Below, in pieces: positions 45,249-55,105 of a DNA stretch of 64,000 nucleotides; within the stretch, counting starts at the first letter, position 1, and every line of letters starts with the position of its first letter. This DNA comes from an uncultured Lachnospiraceae bacterium. GTDB taxonomy: Bacteria > Bacillota > Clostridia > Lachnospirales > Lachnospiraceae. Made by a program: the position numbers and the translations under genes. The notes beneath the pieces were generated by a model. That model saw only the letters and a list, made by a program, of their open reading frames with translations, searched no databases and was not told where the DNA came from. The stretch is taken from the NCBI GenBank assembly GCA_900317505.1, contig ONHB01000008.1, positions 1 to 64,000 on the forward strand, written 5' to 3'.

Positions 45249-46748
45249 CTACTTCAATGCATAAGTCAGCGGAATCTTAACAGAAAACGTCGTTCCGTTA
45301 TCCGGTTCACTGTCTACCTTGATCGCACCACGGTGCATTAAGATAGCATTTCTGGTAATGGCCAGTCCCAGACCGGTTCCACCAATCTTTTTGGAATGAG
45401 ACTTATCGACCCGGTAAAATCTCTCAAAGATATGCTCAATGGATTCTTCCGGGATTCCAATACCGTTGTCCTCTACCTGAATGGTAAAAAACTGATGGTC
45501 AGCATCCAGTCTCACTTTTACATATCCATGCTCACGATTGTATTTGATACCGTTTTCAACCAGATTGGATATAGCCAATGTAAGCTTTACTTCATCAATT
45601 TCCGCAGTTACATCACGTACGCTTTCGAAGATCAGGTCAATATCCTTCTGGTCGGCAATCGGTTTTAATCTCTTTAGGATGGATTCGATCATCTTGTTGA
45701 TATCAACCGCCTCCACATTGAGGTCCGCAGATGTCTTATCCATTTTCACAAGCGAAAGCAGATCGTTGATGATCTTACTTTCACGGTCGATCTCATCTGC
45801 AATATCCAGCATAAATTCCTGATACAGTTCAATCGGCACGTTGTCCTGTGCATTCAAAGAATCGGCTAAAACCTTCATGGAGGTCAACGGTGTCTTAAGC
45901 TCATGAGACACATTGGAAACAAATTCCTGACGGGATTCATCCAAAATCTTCATGCGCTTTAAAACTTCATTGAAGGCAACAATAATATGCTCTGTTTCCT
46001 CATAATCCGGCACATCAGAGATCTCACTTTCAAAACCGTCCCTCACTTCACCAATCGCAGAGGTTACCTTATCGAACGGCTTCATCAGGACACGGGATGC
46101 CACCCATGAAAGGCCAATGACTAAAAGCATCATCAGAAGCTGTAATGTCTGTGCCTTTTCATCCAGTACCTGAATATTGGTATTGATATTGTCGGTCGAA
46201 ACACTGATCAGCATAACACCGATCGTCTGATTTTCAGTTTCAGCAACCTGCCCCACACTGACCTCGCCACCCACCTCAGTGGTAAGCGTAATCGGTGTCG
46301 TGATCTCAATATAATGATTGTTGCTGTCATAATTGCTGGAGCTCTTTCCCTTAAAGCACTTGATAACTTCCTCGGAAATGATCGTCTTGCCTTCACTGAT
46401 ACCATATGTATCCTTTACAGCCACAAAATTCTGGTCCATGACAAGCACACGGCCATCGTACAGGGTCGATAACTGCAAAAGCTCTGCATTGATCGTATCG
46501 GAATTGGTATTTTGAAGGTAATTGTTGACAGCCAGATGATTGGCAAGAATTTTGGCCTGCGTTTCAACCTCTGCGGTACGCAGGGAAACGGCGCGATTTT
46601 CATAATTTTGCAAAATTCCGTATCTCATGATCAGCGTCGGCACATAACCAACCACAATGATAATCAAAAAGATACGGAAACGTAAGCTTTTTACAAAACG
46701 CAGCCGAGATATGATTTTTTCAAAAAATGTCTTAAATAGTGTTTTCAA
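45249..46748 (-). CDS. WalK/ResE-like sensor histidine kinase
   Basis: 499 residues. Two membrane helices (about 20-40 and 190-212) flank an extracytoplasmic sensor of 150 residues. A HAMP-like segment follows, then HisKA with EFVSNVSHELKTPLTSMKVL (His near 280), N box ISNLVENGIKYN and GTGLGLAITRNAI. The start is TTG at 46748 after GGGATAAAG. It follows its response regulator by 86 bases; the gap contains small hairpins that could alter the ratio of the two proteins. Confidence 0.88.
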   Translation of the reverse strand: MKTLFKTFFEKIISRLRFVKSLRFRIFLIIIVVGYVPTLIMRYGILQNYENRAVSLRTAEVETQAKILANHLAVNNYLQNTNSDTINAELLQLSTLYDGRVLVMDQNFVAVKDTYGISEGKTIISEEVIKCFKGKSSSNYDSNNHYIEITTPITLTTEVGGEVSVGQVAETENQTIGVMLISVSTDNINTNIQVLDEKAQTLQLLMMLLVIGLSWVASRVLMKPFDKVTSAIGEVRDGFESEISDVPDYEETEHIIVAFNEVLKRMKILDESRQEFVSNVSHELKTPLTSMKVLADSLNAQDNVPIELYQEFMLDIADEIDRESKIINDLLSLVKMDKTSADLNVEAVDINKMIESILKRLKPIADQKDIDLIFESVRDVTAEIDEVKLTLAISNLVENGIKYNREHGYVKVRLDADHQFFTIQVEDNGIGIPEESIEHIFERFYRVDKSHSKKIGGTGLGLAITRNAILMHRGAIKVDSEPDNGTTFSVKIPLTYALK

Positions 46749-46834
46749 ATCTTTATCCCATATATCAAATGATGCCGACGCTCCTGCTATGCATGACAGG
46801 ATGCTCCATAAGCATCAGTTAATATTAATCACAA

Positions 46835-47524
46835 TTATTTAAAATAATATCCAACGCCCCACTTGGTGTGCACATATTTGGGATCGCTGGGATTTTTTTC
46901 GGTTTTTTCACGCAGTCGTCGGATATGTACATCCACGGTCCGTACGTCACCCGGATAATCCTCTCCCCATACCATGGTCAAAAGCATTTCACGGCTGTAA
47001 ACCTTGTTGGGATTCAGCATCAGGAGCTCCAATACATCAAATTCCTTGGCTGTCAGGTTGATCTCACGACCTTCAATATAAACGCGGCGGCTTTCTCTGT
47101 CGATCTTGACATCGCCACTTTCAACAATCATTTTTTCATCCTTTTCCGGTTTGACAGGAACTGACAGACGACGCAGGATAGCCTTGATACGTGCCTTTAC
47201 TTCCAGTATATTGAAGGGCTTGGTGATATAATCATCGGCGCCATATTCAAGACCGAGAATCTTGTCCATGTCATCACCCTTTGCGGTCAGCATAATGATC
47301 GGAACATTGGAAAATTCACGTATCTGCTGACATACCTCAAATCCGGTCAGCCCCGGCAGCATGACATCCAAAAGAATGATATCAAACTCTTCTGCCTTAG
47401 CCATTGCTAACGCTTCTTCACCATCATATGCACAGGAAACTTCCATTCCATCCTGTTCAAGACTGAAACGGATACCCTTTACAATCAACTTTTCATCGTC
47501 CACTACTAAAACTTTTTTCGGCAT
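46835..47524 (-). CDS. WalR/PhoB-like response regulator
   Basis: 229 residues. DDEK near the start, the phosphorylation Asp in IILLDVMLPGLTG, Lys in ITKPFNI, and a winged helix (LTAKEFDVLELLMLNPNKVY ... WGVGYYFK). The start at 47522-47524 has GGAG six bases upstream and is preferred over an ATG four codons earlier. It is followed by its kinase and preceded by comEA with a 25-base gap, so it is likely co-transcribed with competence genes. Confidence 0.9.
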   Translation of the reverse strand: MPKKVLVVDDEKLIVKGIRFSLEQDGMEVSCAYDGEEALAMAKAEEFDIILLDVMLPGLTGFEVCQQIREFSNVPIIMLTAKGDDMDKILGLEYGADDYITKPFNILEVKARIKAILRRLSVPVKPEKDEKMIVESGDVKIDRESRRVYIEGREINLTAKEFDVLELLMLNPNKVYSREMLLTMVWGEDYPGDVRTVDVHIRRLREKTEKNPSDPKYVHTKWGVGYYFK

Positions 47525-47549
47525 TTCTATCTCCATCCATGCAGCTTCT

Positions 47550-48356
47550 TCACTGCACCTTAATTTTATTTTTTATCTTTTCAAATGTACCGCTCTTGAT
47601 ACCGGAAACATTCTGGATCTCATCAATACTCTGAAATCCGCCACTGGCTTCACGGTAGGCAATGATCGCCTGCGCACGTGTCTGACCAATACCGGGCAAG
47701 GTGCAAAGCTCACTCTCCGTCGCCCTGTTAAGGTCGATAAGTCCATCGTCCTGCTCAGCCTGCTTCTGTGTGCCCTGTTTACCGGTTCCTTCCTGTGTTC
47801 TCGTCCATTCCTGTGAGCCGCCCAGCTCTTTTGGGACTTCCCACTCTTCTTTGGTCATAATGTAAAGCTTCTGACCGTCACTGACATGCTCTGCCTGATT
47901 GAGTATCTCGCTGCATGCCTCCGGTAAAAGTCCGCCGGCTGCATCAACTGCATCAAAAACTCGCGCATTTTCCGGAAGGGAATAAACGCCCGGCTGTAAA
48001 ACCGCGCCGTCAACATCCACGTAAATCATAGCTGACGGTCCATTATCCAACTGCCCTGATGCATCCGTCCGGTCGGCTGCTGTATGGTCTTCTCCATTAT
48101 CTGCCACACCATCTGCTACTCCTCGGGAACCATCCGTCAATACTTTCTGCGCCTCTTCATCATATGAGCCTCTGTTCAACACTGTTCCATCTGTCGACAT
48201 CTCACCGGATCCTATTGCATCCGTCAATATCTCATCAGATATTGTTTCATCCACAGTCTCCCCGGATATCACATAAGCATCCTTACGCCCGCATCCGATA
48301 AGTAGAAAAACCGCCACAACCGCTACTACACAGGTAAAAATTATTCTTTTTTTCAT
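47550..48356 (-). CDS. comEA: ComEA-type DNA receptor, lipoprotein-like
   Basis: 268 residues. N-terminal hydrophobic helix with a possible lipobox (LIGC), a polar Asp/Thr-rich linker (about 30-105), an SLBB domain (about 108-168: VDVDGAVLQPGVYSLPENAR) and two helix-hairpin-helix motifs at the C-terminus (LCTLPGIGQTRAQAIIAYRE and IQNVSGIKSGTFEKIKNKI). It binds incoming DNA at the cell surface. The ATG at 48354-48356 sits seven bases after AGGAGG; the ATG two codons earlier is too close. Confidence 0.88.
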   Translation of the reverse strand: MKKRIIFTCVVAVVAVFLLIGCGRKDAYVISGETVDETISDEILTDAIGSGEMSTDGTVLNRGSYDEEAQKVLTDGSRGVADGVADNGEDHTAADRTDASGQLDNGPSAMIYVDVDGAVLQPGVYSLPENARVFDAVDAAGGLLPEACSEILNQAEHVSDGQKLYIMTKEEWEVPKELGGSQEWTRTQEGTGKQGTQKQAEQDDGLIDLNRATESELCTLPGIGQTRAQAIIAYREASGGFQSIDEIQNVSGIKSGTFEKIKNKIKVQ

Positions 48357-48487
48357 TAACATACCTCCTATTTTTCAACAGAAGGTCCTTCTATGCTAAT
48401 CGTGTCTTATATTTTATTCCAAAGATTTCAACTTTACAAGATGGATTTTACAGAAATGTTACGGATTGTTACAGATATTACAAATAA

Positions 48488-48925
48488 CTATGCGCTCTCG
48501 CCTTTAAATATAACAATTCCTACAATGGCAATCAACATGCCGACAATTTTTTTCATCGACAGGGGCTGCTTTTCTATGCCAAAAATCCCCAGTAATTCAA
48601 TCAGATAGGCAACGATCAGCTGGGAAATGACAATAAACATGGCAGCTTTTGCAGGTCCCAGCTTATCCACGCTCATGATCACGGTATAAGTGATAAAAGC
48701 ACCGATGGCACCTCCTGTGAGCATGTATTTGGAATCCACATGGAACACGCTAAGCAGATTGGTCCGGTCCGTAAACATCCATGCCAAAAGGCACACCACA
48801 AGTGCCGAAAACTGGACAAATGAGCTGGCGCTCCAGATAGAGGACGCCTTTGTCACACCAGCATTAAATACACCCTGTACTGCCATCAGGGCTCCTGAAA
48901 TCACTGCAATTAAAAAACCGAGCAT
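48488..48925 (-). CDS. DMT-superfamily small membrane protein (YdcZ/DUF606)
   Basis: 145 residues with about five membrane helices, a single-unit DUF606-type protein (MLGFLIAVISGALMAVQGVF at the start and a GPAKAAMFIVISQLIVAYLI stretch). Such proteins act as dimers; substrate unknown. Separate from both neighbours. Confidence 0.8.
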   Translation of the reverse strand: MLGFLIAVISGALMAVQGVFNAGVTKASSIWSASSFVQFSALVVCLLAWMFTDRTNLLSVFHVDSKYMLTGGAIGAFITYTVIMSVDKLGPAKAAMFIVISQLIVAYLIELLGIFGIEKQPLSMKKIVGMLIAIVGIVIFKGESA

Positions 48926-48975
48926 AAAAAATCTCCTTTTCCTTTTGCGGATAGTTTTTCCATGCCCGGTTCAAA

Positions 48976-50406
48976 TTATTCAGTTTTGGCAATCTGTTCT
49001 CTTACTGTCTGGTCTAAATTGAGAAGTGTCGCATCCACATCCTCGCCGTCCCAGACTTTGGTAAACGCAATTTCAAGCTGCGCCCAGAAGCTGGAAGTAC
49101 GCATCATCTTCGGCATCGGAATGGACATTGCATATTCATCAAGCGCCGCATAGATCGCGGTATTTTCGTATTGAATGTCTGTCTTTGCCGGAATTTTATC
49201 CGTCAATGTATAAAAATCCTCTCCCTGACCGCTGATCAGATAAGAAGCAAAACGATTGGCCGCATCTGTAGATGCGCTGTAACCGTTGATAACCAAAGCA
49301 TCCGTAACCGACAGACTTCGTGAGTTTAGTTCATCACTTACCTGCGGAATGGAAGTGATCGCATAATCATACTGAAACTCTCCCTTTTCCTTGGCCTGCT
49401 TTAAGCGGTTGATCGCATCTGTCGTTGCAACGGTAAATACGATCTTGCCATCTATAAAATCCTGCAAAACCTCTTCATAAGATACGGAGGCACTATCAAT
49501 AGAAAAGAACTGGTTTAATTCCTGATATTTTAGCAGACAGTCAATGGTGGGCTGATTGTAAATGTCGATCTGATTGAAATCATCCCCATTTTTGCCACCG
49601 ATATTGATGGTATCTCCCACAATAAAGTAGTTGTAGAAAATATCCGATACATCCCATTTAAAAACGGCCTCTACATTTTCCGGCGCATCATAGGATTCGG
49701 CAAAGGTCAGGATACGGTCCATACTGACAGGCACAAGCTCCAGCTCCTTGTCAAGGATCATTTCCTCGGAAATCGGCTCATCCGATACGGCATCCGCGGA
49801 AACTGTCATATCAAGCTCTTCAACCGATTCTGCGGAATCGATTATTTCCTGTGCAGCCTCGCCTTCGGCAGCATTTCTTTCTGCCTCGATGGTTGCAACC
49901 GCCATATCATGAAGATAGGTCTCATTGTATAAAAACAGGGATGTCTCAAAATATAAAGGATATCCCAACAGCTTATTCTGATAGGTGACTGCTGAAAGTG
50001 CAGCCTTGGAAAAATGCTGTTCATTGACCAGACCTTCCTCATCCTCGATCGGTACGGCAAGTCCGGACAGATAAGCCTTTTCCAGCATATCATTGGTAAC
50101 AATATACAGATCCGGTGCGTTGGTACCGTCAATCTCTGCCTGATTGATCTGTTCTAAATACTGGACACCGGATACATAGGTCGGAACAACCCGCACGCCG
50201 GTTTCCTGATAATACGAAAGTGCAGCCCTTGCCAGATAGTCGCCCAAAGCTTCATCCGTATACCAGATCTCCAGATTATCCTTTTTTTGAAAAAGACCGT
50301 CATCATCCGTAAGAACAGACATGGCATCCTGATGGTGATATCCGTTGACTGCCACCAGTACGGTCATGACAATGACAAGCAAAGCCGAATAAATCCTTTT
50401 GGTCAT
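48976..50406 (-). CDS. Extracellular solute-binding protein (family 1, sugar-type)
   Basis: 476 residues with an N-terminal hydrophobic helix (about 4-23) and no lipobox Cys. The domain resembles maltose/oligosaccharide-binding proteins: LEIWYTDEALGDYL, APDLYIVTNDMLEKAYLSG, and a helical C-terminal half. An acidic Ala/Ser/Glu-rich insert (about 175-230) is unusual. No permease or ATPase gene is adjacent, so it is an orphan here. The ATG at 50404-50406 has GGTAGGA upstream. It starts 17 bases after argD and may be in the arginine transcript. Confidence 0.75.
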   Translation of the reverse strand: MTKRIYSALLVIVMTVLVAVNGYHHQDAMSVLTDDDGLFQKKDNLEIWYTDEALGDYLARAALSYYQETGVRVVPTYVSGVQYLEQINQAEIDGTNAPDLYIVTNDMLEKAYLSGLAVPIEDEEGLVNEQHFSKAALSAVTYQNKLLGYPLYFETSLFLYNETYLHDMAVATIEAERNAAEGEAAQEIIDSAESVEELDMTVSADAVSDEPISEEMILDKELELVPVSMDRILTFAESYDAPENVEAVFKWDVSDIFYNYFIVGDTINIGGKNGDDFNQIDIYNQPTIDCLLKYQELNQFFSIDSASVSYEEVLQDFIDGKIVFTVATTDAINRLKQAKEKGEFQYDYAITSIPQVSDELNSRSLSVTDALVINGYSASTDAANRFASYLISGQGEDFYTLTDKIPAKTDIQYENTAIYAALDEYAMSIPMPKMMRTSSFWAQLEIAFTKVWDGEDVDATLLNLDQTVREQIAKTE

Positions 50407-50423
50407 ATTATATCCTACCTTTA

Positions 50424-51614
50424 TTAAATACACTCTTTTAGGATTGCGATCATAGCATCCACATCCTGTTTGCTGATAATAAGCGGAGGTACAAAACGGA
50501 TAATATTGGTGCCGGCATTGATCAGGATCAGGCCATGATCCAATGCTTTGGTGATAATCTCACCAACCGGCTTTTTGAAAACAAGTCCCTGCATCAGGCC
50601 GCTTCCCCTGCGGGTTTCGATATCCTCACAGGATTCAGCAATCTCATCCAGCTTTTCTTCCAGATAAGCAGATACTTCCCTTACATTATCCAGTACATGT
50701 TCTTTTTCAAACAATTCCATAACCTTGCAGATTGCAGCACAGGCTAACGGATTGCCTCCGTAAGTAGTACCGTGGTCTCCCGCTACCAGTGAGGCAGCTC
50801 CTACTTTTTCATTTAATAAAAATGCACCAACCGGAACACCGCAGCCCAATGCCTTGGCTGTTGTCATGATATCCGGTTTCACACCGTATTTCTGCCATGC
50901 GTACATATAGCCGGTACGTCCCATACCACACTGGATCTCATCTAAAATGAGCAGAATATCCTTTTCATCACAGATCTTGCGTACACCTCTTAAAAAGTCC
51001 TCATGAACCGGATAGATACCGCCCTCACCCTGAACTGTCTCAAACATGATGGCACAGGTTTTATCTGTGATCTGTGCTTTTACACTCTCAAGATCATTGA
51101 AATCCGCAAAACGGATGTTGCCAATCATCGGCTCAAAGGCTTCTCTGTAGTGCGGGTTGCCGGTAACAGATAAAGCTCCCATGGTGCGTCCGTGAAACGA
51201 ATGATTCATTGCAATAATCTCATGATCGGTACTGCCATCTTTTAAATATGCATATTTTCTTGCAGCCTTGATAGCGCCCTCAACGGCCTCCGCACCGGAG
51301 TTGGTAAAAAATACCCGGTCCATTCCGGAAACCTCTTTGATCTTTTTGGCAGCTTCGATTGCCGGAGCGTTGTAATAATAATTGGAGGTATGGATGACCT
51401 TGTCAATCTGGTCTTTTAAAGCCTGATTGTATTCCTCATTGCCATAGCCCAAAGCAAAAACAGCAATTCCGGATACAAAATCCAGATATTCCTTTCCATC
51501 CATATCATACAGATGAACACCTTTTCCATGATCGAGTACGATCTGATAACGGTTGTATGTATGTAATAATACGCTTTCGGCCTCATCTATATAAGCCTGC
51601 ATTTTTTCACTCAT
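50424..51614 (-). CDS. argD: Acetylornithine aminotransferase
   Basis: 396 residues, class III PLP aminotransferase. FVSGIAVFALGYGN and SGAEAVEGAIKAARKYAY near the N-terminus, LILDEIQCGMGRTG in the middle, and the PLP Lys in MTTAKALGCGVPVGAF near 248. It converts N-acetylglutamate semialdehyde to N-acetylornithine. It lies 28 bases after argB. Confidence 0.94.
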   Translation of the reverse strand: MSEKMQAYIDEAESVLLHTYNRYQIVLDHGKGVHLYDMDGKEYLDFVSGIAVFALGYGNEEYNQALKDQIDKVIHTSNYYYNAPAIEAAKKIKEVSGMDRVFFTNSGAEAVEGAIKAARKYAYLKDGSTDHEIIAMNHSFHGRTMGALSVTGNPHYREAFEPMIGNIRFADFNDLESVKAQITDKTCAIMFETVQGEGGIYPVHEDFLRGVRKICDEKDILLILDEIQCGMGRTGYMYAWQKYGVKPDIMTTAKALGCGVPVGAFLLNEKVGAASLVAGDHGTTYGGNPLACAAICKVMELFEKEHVLDNVREVSAYLEEKLDEIAESCEDIETRRGSGLMQGLVFKKPVGEIITKALDHGLILINAGTNIIRFVPPLIISKQDVDAMIAILKECI

Positions 51615-51642
51615 GTCATTTCCTCTTTTCTGAATTTATTCA

Positions 51643-52569
51643 TCAATGCTCCGGACAAAACTGATCCCGCCTGGTTCCTTTGACCAGATTGTCGTCATCG
51701 GATACGATCGCGGTTCCGATACCCTGTTTGGTAAAGATTTCCAAAAGCAGGCAGTGCGGTACTCTTCCATCCAGGATATGCACGCGGGAAACGCCGCCGC
51801 GGATCGCAGATGTGCAGTTGTTGAGCTTGGGAAGCATTCCACCGCCGATCACGCCGCTGCCGATCAGGTTTTCCGCATCGGTTGCGGTCAGTCTGGAAAT
51901 AAAAGAGCTCTTATCGTTGATATCCTTATAAAGTCCTTCAATATCTGTTAAAAATACCAGCTTGTCAGCACCTACTGCCTTGGCAATGGCACATGCTGCA
52001 TCATCGGCATTGATATTGTAGGTATCGTAATTGTCATCCAGTCCGATCGGAGCGATGATCGGAAGAAAATCATTGTCTAAAAGATCATATAAGATCTTGC
52101 TGTCCACTTCCTTGATATCTCCGACATAACCGATATCCTTTCCATCGGAATATTTTTTATCTACCTTTAAAAGTCCGCCGTCCTTGCCGCTGATACCGAC
52201 TGCTTTGACACCCAGCTCCTGTACCATGGTAACAAGACTTTTATTAACACGGGAAAGCACCATTTCCGCAATTTCCATGGTCTCAGCATCTGTTACACGG
52301 AGGCCGTTGATAAACTGTGCTTCCTTTCCGACCTTGCCCACCCATTTGCTGATGGCCTTTCCGCCACCGTGTACAATGATCGGTTTGAAGCCGACAAGCT
52401 TTAACAGTGTCACGTCCTTGATTACATTTTTCTGCAGCTCTTCATCGCTCATGGCGCTTCCACCGTATTTGACTACGATGATCTTTCTGTTAAACCTCTG
52501 GATATAAGGCAGCGCCTCGATCAGCACTCCTGCTTTCTGCATAACTTTTTCCATTTCTCTTTGTTCCAT
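51643..52569 (-). CDS. argB: Acetylglutamate kinase
   Basis: 308 residues of the amino-acid kinase fold. Motifs are VVKYGGSAM near 32, [28 protein letters not shown] and [16 protein letters not shown]. It phosphorylates N-acetylglutamate. The N-terminal helix extension before the core resembles arginine-sensitive forms, so feedback inhibition by arginine is likely. Confidence 0.95.
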   Translation of the reverse strand: MEQREMEKVMQKAGVLIEALPYIQRFNRKIIVVKYGGSAMSDEELQKNVIKDVTLLKLVGFKPIIVHGGGKAISKWVGKVGKEAQFINGLRVTDAETMEIAEMVLSRVNKSLVTMVQELGVKAVGISGKDGGLLKVDKKYSDGKDIGYVGDIKEVDSKILYDLLDNDFLPIIAPIGLDDNYDTYNINADDAACAIAKAVGADKLVFLTDIEGLYKDINDKSSFISRLTATDAENLIGSGVIGGGMLPKLNNCTSAIRGGVSRVHILDGRVPHCLLLEIFTKQGIGTAIVSDDDNLVKGTRRDQFCPEH

Positions 52570-52631
52570 AATCGTTTCCTCTTCCTGCCGTTATCCCTGC
52601 GGCTTATTAACATCCTTTCATTTGCCGGCAT

Positions 52632-53075
52632 TTACTGATTGAATGCCTCTATATTGGCTGTATTTAATGTAAAATCATAATAATTGAGATCCTCACGCTT
52701 CGTCCAGCCGATCTCCTTCCAGAAGGCATTGCCGATATCGTTTTTGGTAAAAGCGATCAGTGAGACCTTGTTGATCTTTTCTTTGCGCAATGCTTCCATG
52801 GCAAAAACTACCATACTTTTGCCAATGCCTCTTAACCGGTAATCCGGATCTACGCACACATGATACAGGCAGCCTCTTCTGCCGTCATGTCCGCATAAAA
52901 TAGCACCGACAATCCTGCCGTCCTCCTCAGCAACCACGCTGATGCCGGGATTTCGCTTTAAAAATCTTTCCACGCCCTCTTTTGAATCATCTATACTGCG
53001 GATGGAAAATCCCTTAATCCGCATCCATAATGCATGTACATTTTCATAATCGTCTAATGTCATTGCCCGAACCAT
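52632..53075 (-). CDS. GNAT-family N-acetyltransferase in the arginine cluster
   Basis: 147 residues with a GNAT fold. VVAEEDGRIVGAILCGHDG is followed by the acetyl-CoA loop DYRLRGIGKSMV (Arg/Gly-x-x-Gly pattern near 87-98). Located between the Cys-rich mini-protein and argB, it could be a short acetylglutamate synthase, since argJ and argA are absent here; but it could equally modify another substrate. Confidence 0.8.
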   Translation of the reverse strand: MVRAMTLDDYENVHALWMRIKGFSIRSIDDSKEGVERFLKRNPGISVVAEEDGRIVGAILCGHDGRRGCLYHVCVDPDYRLRGIGKSMVVFAMEALRKEKINKVSLIAFTKNDIGNAFWKEIGWTKREDLNYYDFTLNTANIEAFNQ

Positions 53076-53089
53076 TTTGTTTCTCCTTA

Positions 53090-53281
53090 CTACATCTGAT
53101 GACGTACGATCAGATATTCATTGTCCAGCTGATAATATGGACATTCATTGTAATTGCCGCTCAAAAAACGGCTCATTTCATCTTCATCGAGATCACATTC
53201 GCAGCAATAGCATTCGTAATCATCGTCATATACATAATTTACACATGTATCACAACTGTCAGCCACTCTGATTTCCTCCAC
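53090..53281 (-). CDS. Cys-rich mini-protein (DUF6472-like)
   Basis: 63 residues: SCDTCVNYVYDDDYECYCCE with five Cys in 17 residues, and a later CPYY. The pattern is likely metal-binding. The family is common in Lachnospiraceae with no known role. It lies 45 bases after argC and 14 before the acetyltransferase. Confidence 0.75.
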   Translation of the reverse strand: MEEIRVADSCDTCVNYVYDDDYECYCCECDLDEDEMSRFLSGNYNECPYYQLDNEYLIVRHQM

Positions 53282-53326
53282 AACTGTATCTGTTTACCGA
53301 CTGTAGCTTTTGTCTGTGGCTGCATC

Positions 53327-54382
53327 CTACGGGAACATGGGAACCAGACAAAGTCCCTCGTCCTCAGGAAGTCCGAATAACAGGTTCATATTTTGTACGG
53401 CCTGTCCTGCAGCCCCCTTTACCAGATTGTCGATTGCGCCCATCATGATAATACGGCCGGTACGCTCGTCAATCTTGAAATTGATGTCCACATAGTTGCT
53501 TCCTTCCACCCATTTGGTCTCGGGATATACACCTTTTTCCAGTACGCGGACAAATTTTTCATCTGCATAATATTTATCATAAACAGCTTTTATTTCTTCA
53601 TAGGTAGGAAGACTGCCGTCTGCCTTTCTGACTAAAGATGCATATTCCGTTGCCAGAATACCACGGTTCATGGGTACTAAATGCGGTGTAAAGTTTAATA
53701 CGATCGGTTCACCTGCAGCATATCCCAGCTGTTCCTCGATCTCAGGTGTATGGCGGTGTGTGGCAACTCCGTATGCCTTCATATTTTCATTGACCTCACA
53801 GAAGAGGTTGTTGACCTTTGCTCCCCTTCCTGCTCCGGAAGTACCGGATTTGGCATCAATGATCAGTGTATGAGGATCGATCAGTCCCTCTTTTACCAAC
53901 GGATAAGCTGTGAGAATGGAGCAGGTCGTATAGCAGCCCGGATTGGCAACAAGGCGTGCCTTTTTGATATCCTCTCTGTTGATCTCACAAAGTCCATAAA
54001 CGGCTTCTTTTATGTACTGCGGAGATTTGTGCTCGATGCCATACCATTTTTCATATACGGATACATCCTTGATACGGAAATCTGCACTCAGATCCACAAT
54101 CTTAACCTTATTTAAAATGGAATCATTGACAAGGGACGCGCACAGTCCCTGAGGTGTCGCTGTAAATATCACATCTACCTGCTCAGCTAACTGCTCCATG
54201 TTGTCATCCATACATTTGTCATCGACGATCTGAAACATATTTCCATAAACAGATGAATATTTCTGATCGATATAGCTTCTGGAACCATACCAGACAATCT
54301 GTGCATCCTTGTGCTGTGTCAGCAGTCTGACCAGCTCTCCTCCCGCATAGCCTGTTGCTCCAATAATTCCAACCTTAATCAT
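53327..54382 (-). CDS. argC: N-acetyl-gamma-glutamyl-phosphate reductase
   Basis: 351 residues. NADP-binding IGATGYAGGELVRLL at the N-terminus, catalytic Cys in VANPGCYTT near 148, and SGTSGAGRGAK. It reduces acetylglutamyl phosphate to the semialdehyde. First gene of the arginine cluster. The ATG at 54380-54382 is preceded by AAAGGATTAGATAAA; the longer frame has no comparable site. Confidence 0.94.
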   Translation of the reverse strand: MIKVGIIGATGYAGGELVRLLTQHKDAQIVWYGSRSYIDQKYSSVYGNMFQIVDDKCMDDNMEQLAEQVDVIFTATPQGLCASLVNDSILNKVKIVDLSADFRIKDVSVYEKWYGIEHKSPQYIKEAVYGLCEINREDIKKARLVANPGCYTTCSILTAYPLVKEGLIDPHTLIIDAKSGTSGAGRGAKVNNLFCEVNENMKAYGVATHRHTPEIEEQLGYAAGEPIVLNFTPHLVPMNRGILATEYASLVRKADGSLPTYEEIKAVYDKYYADEKFVRVLEKGVYPETKWVEGSNYVDINFKIDERTGRIIMMGAIDNLVKGAAGQAVQNMNLLFGLPEDEGLCLVPMFP

Positions 54383-54765
54383 TTTATCTAATCCTTTCTG
54401 CCTGATGTCGGCAGCCACATCGGTTACCAGCATTTCTTTCTATAACGCATACATTATTTATTTTACCCGACTGCCCCTGTAAATTCAAGAGAAGCCGCTA
54501 AATACTCTGCATGCGGATAAGTATACGCCTTTTCTGTATATTATGCAAACTTTTTCCATTTATCTTTGTTTTTATTCATTTTATATGTATTTATGCATTA
54601 TTTATACAGTTTTTATGCATTTTTAGTAGTGATTTTGTCATATTTGTATCTATTTTTATACGATTTGTTTTCATTTTATAATGTTGAATCAAAAGGTATA
54701 GCCCCCGGTTGCTTTTTGTGGTATTTTATTTTTAGATAAACAGTAGGATTAAAGGAGTACAGACT
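54383..54765. other. AT-rich divergent intergenic region argC / DUF1294
   Basis: 383 bases between divergent genes. It holds the presumed argC promoter and possible ArgR sites (see that entry). TATAAT at 54677-54682 is a possible -10 for the rightward gene, with no good -35. No ORF. Confidence 0.5.
54592..54641 (-). promoter_or_regulatory. Possible argC promoter with ARG-box-like dyad
   Basis: On the minus strand ATGACA (54641-54636), 17 bases, GCATAA (54618-54613). Just downstream CTGTATAAATAATGCATA (54609-54592) matches TGYAT-n5-ATRCA, the shape of an ArgR half-site pair. Similar TGCATAAA words flank it. Repression by ArgR with arginine would be expected; the region is very AT-rich, so chance matches are likely. 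Confidence 0.35.
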
Positions 54766-55059
54766 ATGAGCGTTGTCATGATCATCGCCAGCTATTTTAT
54801 ATTTATGAATATTCTTGGATTCTTTTTGATGGGCTTAGATAAGCACAAAGCCAAAAAGAAGGTCTGGCGCATCCCGGAGGTCACTCTGTTTACCACTGCC
54901 ATCTTTGGCGGCAGTCTCGGAACGACGCTTGGCATGTTTTTATTCCATCACAAGACCAGACACTGGTATTTCCTGTATGGGATGCCGCTTATTTTATTTC
55001 TGCAGTTGTTACTTTTTTATATAATCGCACATTCTCCCGTTACCATTACCATTCTTTAG
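54766..55059 (+). CDS. DUF1294 small membrane protein
   Basis: 97 residues with three hydrophobic segments. FFLMGLDKHKAKKKVWRIPE is the family signature followed by GGSLGTTLGMFLFHHKTRHW. Function unknown. AAAGGAG precedes the ATG. Confidence 0.88.
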   Translation: MSVVMIIASYFIFMNILGFFLMGLDKHKAKKKVWRIPEVTLFTTAIFGGSLGTTLGMFLFHHKTRHWYFLYGMPLILFLQLLLFYIIAHSPVTITIL

Positions 55060-55105
55060 GCCTTGATGCTATCGGAGCAATGTGCCAGCAAAGGGGATAT
55101 GATTT

